Of a stretch of 6,660 nt of DNA, positions 1 to 6,660 are shown in pieces. The stretch is from a bacterium. GTDB taxonomy: Bacteria; Patescibacteriota; Minisyncoccia; UBA6257; 02-FULL-45-10c. The position numbers and the translations under genes are program-made. The notes below the pieces were generated by a model, which did not search any database, was not told where the DNA came from, and saw only the letters and a program-made list of their open reading frames with translations. The stretch's first letter is position 1, and the number at the start of each line of letters is the position of its first letter. The stretch covers positions 1 through 6,660 of the forward strand of contig JAJYZL010000033.1 in assembly GCA_021799965.1 (NCBI GenBank), written 5' to 3'.

Positions 1-1338
1 ACTCCAGCCCGAATCAGAACTCAGCGGAGTTGATGACGTTTCGGTAAGCAAATAACCAGTGACACCGACATTGTCGGTAGCGGTGAAAGTGGTAATGGAG
101 ACTGTAAGCGAAGAAGAAGTTGATGGAATTGAGAATGCGGTCACTGTAGGAGGTGTGGTGTCAACGGCAGCGCTCACGGTTAAAACCTGCGCATTAGACG
201 TGCCACCTCCGGGCGTAGAATTGAAAACCGTAATATTGAAAGTTCCGGCCGTTGTAAGGTCTGTAGCTGGAATAGTAGCTGTTAGCTGAGTAGAAGAAAT
301 GTATGTAGTGGTCCTACTAGAGCCCGCAAATTGAACTACCGAACCGGAAATAAAATTGGTGCCATTTACGGTAAGGGTGAACTGCGCATCCCCTACGGTT
401 TTAGAACTCGGAGAAATCGAGGTGGTGGTAGGAACGGGATTAGATACAGTAATGACGTTACTTAACGCAGAAGTTACACCAGAAGAAACCGCGCAGATTT
501 TTATACTTTCTCCGTAAGAATATTGCATAGCGGTATAAGTCATAACGCCAGCAACAACCGCAGCGCCGTTAGCGGGCGTAGAAGATAATGTTCCCGAACC
601 AGCTGTGCCGCCACAAGTTTGAGTAGAAAGAACCGCTGTTCTGGTTATGGTGCTGGAATTATCAGATGTAATGGTATTTCCAAATTGATCCTGAAGAGTG
701 ATTACCGGCTTTATAGAAAAATCAGTATTTAGCGTAGCTGTAGATGATGGCTGAGTTGTAAAAGCCAGCTTATTTTTAACTCCAACAACCTGAGACAAGG
801 AGCCAAAATTAGTAACGTCATTAGTTATGCCATTAATAACAGCGGTTCCGGGATTAGCCGAGGTTCGCAGTATATTTCCGGAATTTGGCAAAAGAGCGCC
901 ATTATTAGATCTCACTTGTAAGCCACTGATAGTTAACGTATCTAATTTATTAGTTCCGCCGGTATCAAAACTAATTGTAGCCGTTGTGGATGTAATAGAA
1001 ATAGAGGCGGCGGTTATATTACTCCCCGACGCATAAGTTACAGATCCAACTCCGGCATTAAAAGACCAATTACTGGGTATTGTAAGAATAAGAGTCTGTC
1101 CGGTTGCCTTGGCAAAATCAGCAGACAGTCCTTCTGCAATTACAATATTTCCAAGAGTTGTCCAAGCCGGACTTACGGCATTTGCGGCCTTATCTGCAGA
1201 AATATTGGTACCACCAGTAGCGGCAGTAACCGTAACCGCCGCTTCAGCCGAATGAGACGAAAAAAAAGCCGTTGCAAAAAGAACGGCTAGAAAAGCAAAT
1301 GCTTTGAATAAAAGACTTTTATCAATAATTCTTGTCAT
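1..1338 (-). CDS. Secreted modular Ig-like surface protein, 3' end outside the window
   Basis: Hand translation of the minus strand from the ATG at 1338-1336 gives 446 codons with no stop, ending exactly at base 1, so the C-terminus is missing. Residues 1-33 look like a Sec signal peptide: K7/K12, a hydrophobic core at about 13-26, and an A31-E32-A33 cleavage motif. The rest is rich in Thr, Ser, Gly and Asn with beta-strand character. Modules seen: about 35-186, a beta-rich repeat opening ATGGTNISADKAAN; about 188-299, a Big/invasin-like module (KLAFTTQPS, then LQDQFGN, ending SNVITVS); about 302-389, an IPT/TIG-like module (TSISPSS, VNGTNF, ending QVLTVS); from 393, a module opening DTTPPTVTAF with ATDNVGVTGYLL, cut by the edge. 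The only two cysteines, C242 and C282, lie in the second module and could form a disulfide. An adhesin, envelope or S-layer-like role is inferred; no enzyme motif is seen. It starts 46 bp after the response regulator. No clear Shine-Dalgarno precedes the start, which is supported by the signal peptide beginning there. Confidence 0.88.
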   Translation of the reverse strand, partial: MTRIIDKSLLFKAFAFLAVLFATAFFSSHSAEAAVTVTAATGGTNISADKAANAVSPAWTTLGNIVIAEGLSADFAKATGQTLILTIPSNWSFNAGVGSVTYASGSNITAASISITSTTATISFDTGGTNKLDTLTISGLQVRSNNGALLPNSGNILRTSANPGTAVINGITNDVTNFGSLSQVVGVKNKLAFTTQPSSTATLNTDFSIKPVITLQDQFGNTITSDNSSTITRTAVLSTQTCGGTAGSGTLSSTPANGAAVVAGVMTYTAMQYSYGESIKICAVSSGVTSALSNVITVSNPVPTTTSISPSSKTVGDAQFTLTVNGTNFISGSVVQFAGSSRTTTYISSTQLTATIPATDLTTAGTFNITVFNSTPGGGTSNAQVLTVSAAVDTTPPTVTAFSIPSTSSSLTVSITTFTATDNVGVTGYLLTETSSTPLSSDSGWS

Positions 1339-1384
1339 TAATTTTTGTTCAATAATTAACAACGACTATCAAGATAATCCAGCC
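1339..1384. other. 46-bp spacer between response regulator and surface protein
   Basis: AT-rich spacer. Read on the minus strand it has no GGAGG-like ribosome site before the ATG at 1338. It contains a short inverted repeat, TTGTT at 1345-1349 and AACAA at 1358-1362 with an 8-base loop, ending 6 bp from the start codon. The stem is only five weak pairs and no T-run follows, so it is not a convincing terminator. It could be a weak operator or chance. No good -35/-10 pair is visible, which fits read-through from the kinase and regulator genes. Confidence 0.3.
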
Positions 1385-1936
1385 TTAATCTTCCAATTTA
1401 ACTTTTAATTTTCTAACTTTTTCCGGAGCTTTTTCTTTAACGATTTCTTTTTTGATAGGAGCCTCTTCCTCTTCTTCGGCGGTTGTTTCATCAACTGATT
1501 CTTTAACAGATGATCTCTTGACCTCAGATGGCAGCTCTTCTTTATAAGAAACATCTTTCGGTTTTTCCAAAAAAGTCTTAACTTTTTCCACAACTTCAGC
1601 TACGGGATGCTGAGATTTAACAAAGTAATCTGAAGCACCAAGCTGGAAAGCTCTTTTAATTTCCTCATCTTGTCCCAAATTAGACAAAACAATGACGGGT
1701 ATGTCTTTAAGGTTGCTTATTTGATCTTCAGAAATTTCTTTCAAAACAGCAAAGCCGTCCATTACCGGCATCAACAAATCCAAAAGCATCAAATCAGGAC
1801 GGTTCGCCTTGGACTTTAATGCATTCATAGCCTCCTTGCCGTTTTCTGCCATAGTTACGGCAAAACCCTCATCTTTAAATTCTTCTTTTAAGACTTCCGC
1901 CAAGACTTTATCATCTTCGGCAATTAAAATTTTCAT
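1385..1936 (-). CDS. Response regulator: receiver domain plus charged C-terminal tail, no output domain
   Basis: 183 residues. Residues 1-124 form a complete CheY-like receiver: acidic pocket E7-D8-D9, phosphoacceptor D53 in the LLLDLLMPVMDG strand, switch Ser S85 in VIVLSN, and conserved K107 in DYFVK. By family knowledge it accepts phosphate from a histidine kinase on D53; its neighbours are the obvious donors. No DNA-binding or enzymatic domain follows. Instead residues 126-183 are low-complexity and highly charged: 31 of 58 residues are K, R, D or E, with a run of five Glu at 154-158 and a basic stretch near the end. This tail is probably disordered and could be a protein-contact or localisation segment. 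The gene begins 11 bp after the large kinase's stop, indicating co-transcription. The ATG at 1936-1934 places the receiver's first strand (MKILIAEDD) at the N-terminus; the leader before it (acaag) is not a real Shine-Dalgarno. Cytosolic. Confidence 0.95.
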   Translation of the reverse strand: MKILIAEDDKVLAEVLKEEFKDEGFAVTMAENGKEAMNALKSKANRPDLMLLDLLMPVMDGFAVLKEISEDQISNLKDIPVIVLSNLGQDEEIKRAFQLGASDYFVKSQHPVAEVVEKVKTFLEKPKDVSYKEELPSEVKRSSVKESVDETTAEEEEEAPIKKEIVKEKAPEKVRKLKVKLED

Positions 1937-1947
1937 CTTGTGATAAT
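1937..1947. other. 11-bp kinase/regulator junction
   Basis: Only 11 AT-rich bases separate the kinase TAA (1950-1948) from the regulator ATG (1936). There is no room for a promoter plus terminator in the gap, so the two genes are almost certainly co-transcribed. No AGGAGG-like motif is present in the gap; translational coupling by re-initiation is possible but inferred. Confidence 0.5.
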
Positions 1948-4900
1948 TTACTTTTTATTATTTATTATTGTATCATTTTTAGCTTTAAGAGAAAAGTAAA
2001 AAGTTGTCCCCACTCCCTCCTTAGACTCAAACCACATCTTTCCGCCATGGCTTTCCACAAAATATTTGGCAATATAAAGACCAAGACCCGAACCATTGGC
2101 TTGAGACGTGCTTGCGTTATCAGCCCTGTAAAACTTCTCAAAAATATGCCGCTGATTTTGAAGCGGTATGCCTATACCGTTGTCTTTGATCGAAAACACG
2201 AATTTTCCGCCCTCCAGTTTAGCGATTATTTTAGCTTCACCGTTTTCAAACTTGGAATATTTAATGGAGTTGCCTATCAAATTTAAAATCGTCTGATACA
2301 TTTTATATTCATCTATTTTCATTGAATAATTAACCGGTAATTCATTGTGGAGGATAACCTTTACTCCCCTCTGTTGCGCGAACGAGCTAAGATTTTTAAT
2401 AGCTTTATCAATAATAGAGGCTATATCCGTGTTTACCAAATTTAACTCAGCATATTTTCCGGAATCAATCCTGGAAATATCTAATAAGTCATTTATTAAA
2501 CCGATCATTCTTTCATTGTTCTCGTAAACCTCTTTTATCTTTATCAGCTGCTCCTTACTTAAATTATTATCTCTGTTCGCAAGCAAGGCTTCGGTAACCC
2601 ATTTTATGACAGAAACAGGGGTTTTGAGCTGGTGAGAGGCAACTGAAACAAATTCGCTTTTGGCCCTGTCCAATTCTTTTGCGACAGTGATATCCCTAAA
2701 CGTGCCAACAAAAAATCTAATATCTTTTTTATCATCCAAGATAGGCGAAACATTTATTTCAGCGATGTAAAGATCTCCGTTCTTTCTTCTATTTTTTATT
2801 TCTCCAGAATAAGACCTTTTATTAACTTTGATCATCTTCCAAAAATTCCTATAAAACTCATCGGGCATCTGTCCCCCTAAAACTGCAGGGGTTTTGCCGA
2901 CTATCTCATTCAAAGTATAGCCACTCGTTCTTTCTACGGCAGAATTGGCATATAAGATAATTCCTTCCGGATCGGTTATGATAATGTTATCGAACGCATT
3001 ATCTACCGCTAATTTGAATTTATTCAAATCTATATTTTTCATCTCCAACTCATTGTCCTTTTTAGCTAATTCGGTAATATCCGAAAGGATTATCAGGGAT
3101 GCTGTTTTACTTTCATAATTTATATTTGATCCTCTGACCAAGACAGTCAATTTCTTTCCGAATTTATTAACGACCACGATCTCATAATCTTTAACCTTTT
3201 TTCCGGTCAATCTTCCCCTCATTTCCTCTGTGGCTACAGATATGTATTTGGGATCAATGTAGTTAAAAATAGACGATCCTATTATTTTTTTCTTAGGATA
3301 TTCCAAAAAATTTTCCGCGGTTTGACTCAACCATAAGATCTTGCCATTTTCGTCGTAGACCAACACATATTCCGTTGGCGGCAAATTAGAGATCAAATTC
3401 CTATATCTTTCTTCACTTTCTTTTAATTTTTCTTCTGCCAATTTTTCCTTAGAAATGTTCCTAAAAACTCCCTGCAGATAAATTTTGGAATTAATATGAG
3501 CAACTGAAGAGTTTATGGAAACAGGTATTCTTTTTCCATCTTTTGTCAAAACTTCGGATAACACATTTTCAATTTTACCCAATGATTGCCTCTTAAAAGC
3601 CTTCATTGTTTCTACTGCCAAATCCGCCGGGTGAAGTGCGCCAGCACTCATAGAGCATATTTTTTCCTTTGTATAACCCATAAGCTTCTGCGCAGCTTTA
3701 TTACGATCAACAAGTTTTTTGGTTACCGGATCGGCAATAAAAATAGCGTCGGCTGATCGTTCAAATAATTCACGGTAATTGCGTTCACTTTGTTTTAATG
3801 CTTCCTGAACCTTTATTTTCTCTTCCTTTATCCTTATGGACTTTATGCCATAAGAAAGATCGTCCGCGAGCTGCTTTAATAATTTTATTTCGGTATTTTC
3901 AAATGCATACGGCTCCGTTGCATAAATATTAACAGCACCGATCAGACCATCCACAAATAGCGGCAAGCTAATACTAGAAACATATCCGCGTTTAATAGCC
4001 GCGGCTCTCCATGGCTTAAATTTCGGATCATGCAAAATATCACCACAAACGACCGTCTTGCCGGTTCTGATCGCTGTTCCGGTTGGTCCCCTGCCTTGAC
4101 CATTGTCGGCCCAACTGATCCTTAACTGTTTTAGATAGCCATTTTCAAATCCAGCTTGAGCTACAGGTACAACGCTTTTGTTCTTATCATTTTTGGAATA
4201 ACCGATCCAGGCTAGTTTATATCCGAAATCAACGATAATCTTGCAGATCTTTTCTAAAAGTTCTTTTTCGTTGGTAACGTAAACCAACGCCTCATTGCAT
4301 TTGCCGATCACTTCGATCGTCCGAAGGGTTTTTTGTAATTTTAACTGAGTTCGTTTGATATCCGATATATCCGAAGATATCACCATTACCGAGTCCGATC
4401 CATCACTATGAATTGGAGCTAAAACTATTTTATAATAGTTCTGTTTTTTACCTATGCGCACATCTCCCTCAAACAGCTTTTCTTTTTTAGTTTTAAGCAC
4501 GTCTTTTAAATCTCTGATCGTAAAAGCACTGTCCTTTACAGGAATAAAATCCCAAACAGACTTGCCGATAAGCCTTTCGACCGGCAAGCCGAATCTGGCG
4601 GTGCTTTTTTTATTTAAAAATACAAAATTACCGTCAGCATCTAAAATAGTGATCGATTCCGGTGATTCTTCTACCAAAGATCTATATTTCGCTTCGCTGA
4701 AAGCTAAAGCCGTCTCAAGTTTTCTTTTTTTTGATACATCCCTGAAAACCAAGACAACGCCAACTACTTTTCCTTGCCGATCCTTTATAGGAGCGGCGCT
4801 ATCTTCTATAGACAATCTTTTGCCGTCTTTGCCCATCAGAACCGTATGATTTCCCAACCCAACAATCTTTCCGCTTCGCATAACCCTCATTACAGGATCG

Positions 4901-5547
4901 ATAACTTTTTTACCGGTTTTCTCATTAAAAATATTAAAAACGCGGCAAAGCGGCTGACCAATCGCTTTATTTTCCGGCCATTTAGTAAGATCTTGAGCTA
5001 CGTAATTTAAAAAGGTTATTCGCCCGTCAACATCGGTGACCATAACCGCATCGCCTATACTTTTAAGCGTTATTGAAAGTCTTTCTTGGTTTTGATACAA
5101 AGCTTCTCTTGCTTTATTTTGTTCAGTCACGTCGCTGATCATTATCAATGAACCGCTTATTTTCCCGCGAGAATCTTTTAATGATACACCGTCTACCGAC
5201 ATAAAAGATTTTTTGCCGTAAATAGAAATAAATGGAAAAACCAGGCTCTTTATGGGCTTGCCGGTTAATAATTTCTTAATATCACCCGCTATTCCCGCAG
5301 CAATCACATTGGGCATTTCCTGAATCTTCATTCCTACGGCCTTAGAAATCTTACCCTTTGGCGCCCCAATTATTTTTTCGGCAAAATATGGATTTTCATA
5401 AATTATTACACCATTTCTGTCGGTCATTAATATTCCCAGCGGAGCGTTTTTAACCAAAATATTTTCTATTTGCTCTTGTTTGATATAATCTTCAACTAAT
5501 TTTTTTTTCGAACTTTTGACAGATCCCGCTTTTATCCTTTTATTCAT
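1948..5547 (-). CDS. Large soluble hybrid-sensor histidine kinase: PAS x3 - GAF - PAS x3 - HisKA - HATPase_c
   Basis: 1199 residues, complete. Approximate domains: PAS1 23-143, PAS2 151-275, PAS3 283-400, GAF 405-575, PAS4 585-702, PAS5 709-827, PAS6 838-955, dimerisation/phosphoacceptor domain 961-1027, ATPase domain 1078-1187. The phosphoacceptor is H972 in SHQLKTP. ATP-site motifs are all present: N-box NLIGNSIKYS (N1093), G1 DNGIGIP (D1122), F-box FEKFY (1136-1140), G2 GSGLGL (1152-1157). Linkers between sensors are charged and heptad-like (for example 572-598 and 699-716), as expected for signalling coiled coils. GAF carries the RGPTGTAIRTGK and GYVSSISLPL segments common in bacterial sensor kinases. 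PAS2 belongs to the widespread type with SIGDAVMVTD and GVVLVFRDV. No transmembrane segment or signal peptide is seen, so it should be cytosolic. No LOV cysteine motif is seen; ligands are unknown. There is no receiver domain of its own; the separate regulator 11 bp downstream is the likely partner. The ATG is 26 bp after the upstream kinase, with an A-rich leader and no Shine-Dalgarno. Confidence 0.96.
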   Translation of the reverse strand: MNKRIKAGSVKSSKKKLVEDYIKQEQIENILVKNAPLGILMTDRNGVIIYENPYFAEKIIGAPKGKISKAVGMKIQEMPNVIAAGIAGDIKKLLTGKPIKSLVFPFISIYGKKSFMSVDGVSLKDSRGKISGSLIMISDVTEQNKAREALYQNQERLSITLKSIGDAVMVTDVDGRITFLNYVAQDLTKWPENKAIGQPLCRVFNIFNEKTGKKVIDPVMRVMRSGKIVGLGNHTVLMGKDGKRLSIEDSAAPIKDRQGKVVGVVLVFRDVSKKRKLETALAFSEAKYRSLVEESPESITILDADGNFVFLNKKSTARFGLPVERLIGKSVWDFIPVKDSAFTIRDLKDVLKTKKEKLFEGDVRIGKKQNYYKIVLAPIHSDGSDSVMVISSDISDIKRTQLKLQKTLRTIEVIGKCNEALVYVTNEKELLEKICKIIVDFGYKLAWIGYSKNDKNKSVVPVAQAGFENGYLKQLRISWADNGQGRGPTGTAIRTGKTVVCGDILHDPKFKPWRAAAIKRGYVSSISLPLFVDGLIGAVNIYATEPYAFENTEIKLLKQLADDLSYGIKSIRIKEEKIKVQEALKQSERNYRELFERSADAIFIADPVTKKLVDRNKAAQKLMGYTKEKICSMSAGALHPADLAVETMKAFKRQSLGKIENVLSEVLTKDGKRIPVSINSSVAHINSKIYLQGVFRNISKEKLAEEKLKESEERYRNLISNLPPTEYVLVYDENGKILWLSQTAENFLEYPKKKIIGSSIFNYIDPKYISVATEEMRGRLTGKKVKDYEIVVVNKFGKKLTVLVRGSNINYESKTASLIILSDITELAKKDNELEMKNIDLNKFKLAVDNAFDNIIITDPEGIILYANSAVERTSGYTLNEIVGKTPAVLGGQMPDEFYRNFWKMIKVNKRSYSGEIKNRRKNGDLYIAEINVSPILDDKKDIRFFVGTFRDITVAKELDRAKSEFVSVASHQLKTPVSVIKWVTEALLANRDNNLSKEQLIKIKEVYENNERMIGLINDLLDISRIDSGKYAELNLVNTDIASIIDKAIKNLSSFAQQRGVKVILHNELPVNYSMKIDEYKMYQTILNLIGNSIKYSKFENGEAKIIAKLEGGKFVFSIKDNGIGIPLQNQRHIFEKFYRADNASTSQANGSGLGLYIAKYFVESHGGKMWFESKEGVGTTFYFSLKAKNDTIINNKK

Positions 5548-5573
5548 TTTTTATTTTATATATCAATGATAAA
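5548..5573. other. 26-bp spacer between the two kinase genes, AT-only core
   Basis: Minus-strand reading gives an almost pure A/T leader to the large kinase. A TATATAAAAT stretch (5562-5553) resembles a -10 box lying 5 bases before the ATG, which would imply a leaderless or near-leaderless transcript. The segment 17 bp upstream of it is A-rich (aaaaca) and not a -35 match, so an internal promoter is only a weak possibility. No ribosome site and no terminator hairpin are seen. Confidence 0.25.
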
Positions 5574-6660
5574 TTATTGTTTTTGTGTTTCGGGTTCAAT
5601 CAATTTCTTGATAGACTCGCTTTTCTCTTTTAAGGCAAAGTAGAAAGTTGTCCCTTTATTTTCTTCCGATTCAAACCAAATCCTGCCCCCGTGAGCATTG
5701 ATATATTCCTTGACAATAGGCAGTCCCAAACCAGTTCCCTCCGTCTGCGATAATACCGCATTGTCGGCTCTGAAGAATCTTTCAAATATCCTGTGTTGAG
5801 CGCTTACCGGAATGCCAATGCCGTCATCCTTCACTGAAAAAATAAATTCTCCATTCTTTGATTCTGCGGTGACCAGCACAATTCCGCCGTCAGATTTTGA
5901 ATATTTTATTGCATTACTGATCAGGTTGTTTATGGATTGAATTATCTTTTCCTTATCCAGCATAATTTTGTATCCGGAAGGCAAATTGAGCTTCAATTGA
6001 AGATCTATTTTCCTTATCTTAGCCAAAGGCTCAAGCGCCTTAAGGGTGCTTTTAATAAAATCAGCAGCGTCTACTTCCGCCAAAGTAACGCCGGCAGTCT
6101 TACCGCTTTCAATCCTGGACAAAGTCAGAAGATCATTGATTATAGCCAACGTTCTTTCATTGCTGTCGTAAATTTCATTCAACACACTCATCTGTTTTTC
6201 GTTTAAGTTTTTGTCTTTATTGCGAAGCAGTATTTCTACGAGCCATTTAACAGCAGTCAGAGGAGTTCTTAATTGGTGAGATGTGACGGAAACGAATTCG
6301 CTTTTAGCCCTATCCACTTCTTTTACTCTGGTGATATCTCTTTCTACGCCGACGAAAAAGATAACATTTCCATTATAATCAAGAATCGGCCCAACTTTTA
6401 TTTCGGCAATATATGGTTCGCCATTTTTACGTTTATTGTTTATTTCTCCGATAAATATTTTTTTATCATTTTTTATGGTCTTCCAAAAATTAACATAAAA
6501 TTCCCTAGGCATCTGATTTCCCCACAAAGAAAGCCTGGCGCCGATTATTTCTTTAAGGTCATAACCGGTTATCACGCTGGCTGCCTTGTTGGCATACAAA
6601 ACGAATCCATCCGGATCAGTAATAATAATGTGATCGGATACGTTATCAACGGCCAGCTTG
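5574..6660 (-). CDS. PAS-type sensor histidine kinase, N-terminus outside the window
   Basis: 361 codons are visible, ending in TAA at 5576-5574. The frame stays open to the upstream edge: before the TTG at 6599-6597, twenty more codons read KLAVDNVSDHIIITDPDGFV, the start of a PAS domain, so that TTG is internal and not the start. In fragment numbering: PAS about 1-112; phosphoacceptor domain from about 117 with H128 in SHQLRTP; ATPase domain about 235-345 with N-box NLISNAIKYS (N249), G1 DDGIGIP, F-box FERFF and G2 GTGLGLPIVK. All catalytic motifs are intact, so an active kinase is expected. The fragment lines up end to end with residues 845-1199 of the next gene, indicating paralogy. The short tail after the ATPase domain (KEKSESIKKLIEPETQKQ) differs from its neighbour's. 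Whether it has membrane segments or further sensors cannot be seen. It probably leads, or sits within, the same operon. Confidence 0.95.
   Translation of the reverse strand, partial: KLAVDNVSDHIIITDPDGFVLYANKAASVITGYDLKEIIGARLSLWGNQMPREFYVNFWKTIKNDKKIFIGEINNKRKNGEPYIAEIKVGPILDYNGNVIFFVGVERDITRVKEVDRAKSEFVSVTSHQLRTPLTAVKWLVEILLRNKDKNLNEKQMSVLNEIYDSNERTLAIINDLLTLSRIESGKTAGVTLAEVDAADFIKSTLKALEPLAKIRKIDLQLKLNLPSGYKIMLDKEKIIQSINNLISNAIKYSKSDGGIVLVTAESKNGEFIFSVKDDGIGIPVSAQHRIFERFFRADNAVLSQTEGTGLGLPIVKEYINAHGGRIWFESEENKGTTFYFALKEKSESIKKLIEPETQKQ

Noticed and set aside
59..289. Plus-strand open frame of 76 codons
   Set aside because: It lies antisense to the continuous minus-strand surface-protein frame, has no recognisable domain, and its Val-rich product is what the complement of Thr/Asn-rich codons gives.
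827..1036. Plus-strand open frame of 69 codons
   Set aside because: Antisense shadow of the same surface-protein gene; no ribosome site or family resemblance.
1322..1357. Direct repeat TCAATAATT (1322-1330 and 1349-1357)
   Set aside because: Nine AT-rich bases, one copy inside coding sequence; expected by chance at this composition.
1405..1593. Minus-strand open frame of 62 codons, Lys-rich
   Set aside because: Out-of-frame reading of the regulator's charged tail; the real frame has a full receiver domain continuous with this tail.
2047..2527. Plus-strand frames of 79 and 60 codons
   Set aside because: Antisense to the ATPase and phosphoacceptor domains of the large kinase.
4358..4381. Cluster of GATAT/TCCGA motifs
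   Set aside because: Explained by the codons of the SSDISDIK segment in the large kinase.
4561..4588. Inverted repeat CTTGCCG / CGGCAAG with a 14-base loop
   Set aside because: It lies inside the PAS3 coding region of the large kinase with no T-run after it; likely chance from codon use, not a terminator.
4454..5010. Two overlapping plus-strand frames of 131 and 78 codons
   Set aside because: Antisense to PAS2 and PAS3 of the large kinase, where the minus-strand protein is clearly conserved; no domain in the plus-strand products.
5937..6206. Plus-strand frame of 89 codons
   Set aside because: Antisense to the catalytic core of the upstream kinase; no domain seen.
6597..6599. TTG as the start of the upstream kinase
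   Set aside because: The frame continues open to the window edge and the preceding 20 codons complete the PAS domain and match the paralogue, so the true start lies outside.
1..6660. CRISPR arrays, tRNA or rRNA genes, insertion sequences, recoded TGA
   Set aside because: No regularly spaced repeats, RNA gene signatures, transposase or terminal inverted repeats were seen, and no in-frame TGA occurs in any of the four genes.

Overview
The window holds four genes, all on the minus strand and closely packed. In transcription order they are: the 3' part of a PAS-type sensor histidine kinase (6660 to 5574, start outside the window); a very large soluble kinase with six PAS domains and one GAF domain (5547 to 1948); a small response regulator with a receiver domain and a charged tail but no output domain (1936 to 1385); and the 5' part of a secreted, modular, Ig-like surface protein (1338 to 1, end outside the window). 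The gaps are 26, 11 and 46 bp, no strong terminator or promoter is visible between them, and the layout looks like one operon that runs off both window edges.

Organism: the DNA is AT-rich, gene ends are TAA, the gene starts lack a clear Shine-Dalgarno sequence, and the kinases carry an SEFVSV-x-SHQL-[RK]-TP phosphorylation box of a style I associate with Patescibacteria (Candidate Phyla Radiation, Parcubacteria-like). The receiver's VLSNLGQ segment and the secreted Ig-like protein also fit. This is judgement from motif style, not a phylogenetic test. A Bacteroidota-like or other uncultured lineage is not excluded. TGA never occurs in frame, so there is no sign of the recoded TGA of Gracilibacteria.

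How the parts could work together: the two kinases are paralogues over their last PAS domain and catalytic core, with 83 of 133 positions identical by hand alignment without gaps across the last PAS and the phosphorylation box. They probably arose by tandem duplication, with different sensory front ends. No membrane segment is visible in the large kinase, so it should read intracellular or diffusible cues. Both kinases could phosphorylate the single receiver protein. With no DNA-binding domain, that protein would act by protein contacts, perhaps through its E/K-rich tail. The secreted protein may be an output, a sensor partner or simply a neighbour; the sequence alone cannot decide.

The region from 1 to 1338 is easy to mistake for non-coding, because its reading frame has no stop inside the window. 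I translated the minus strand by hand and found 446 uninterrupted codons starting with a signal peptide.
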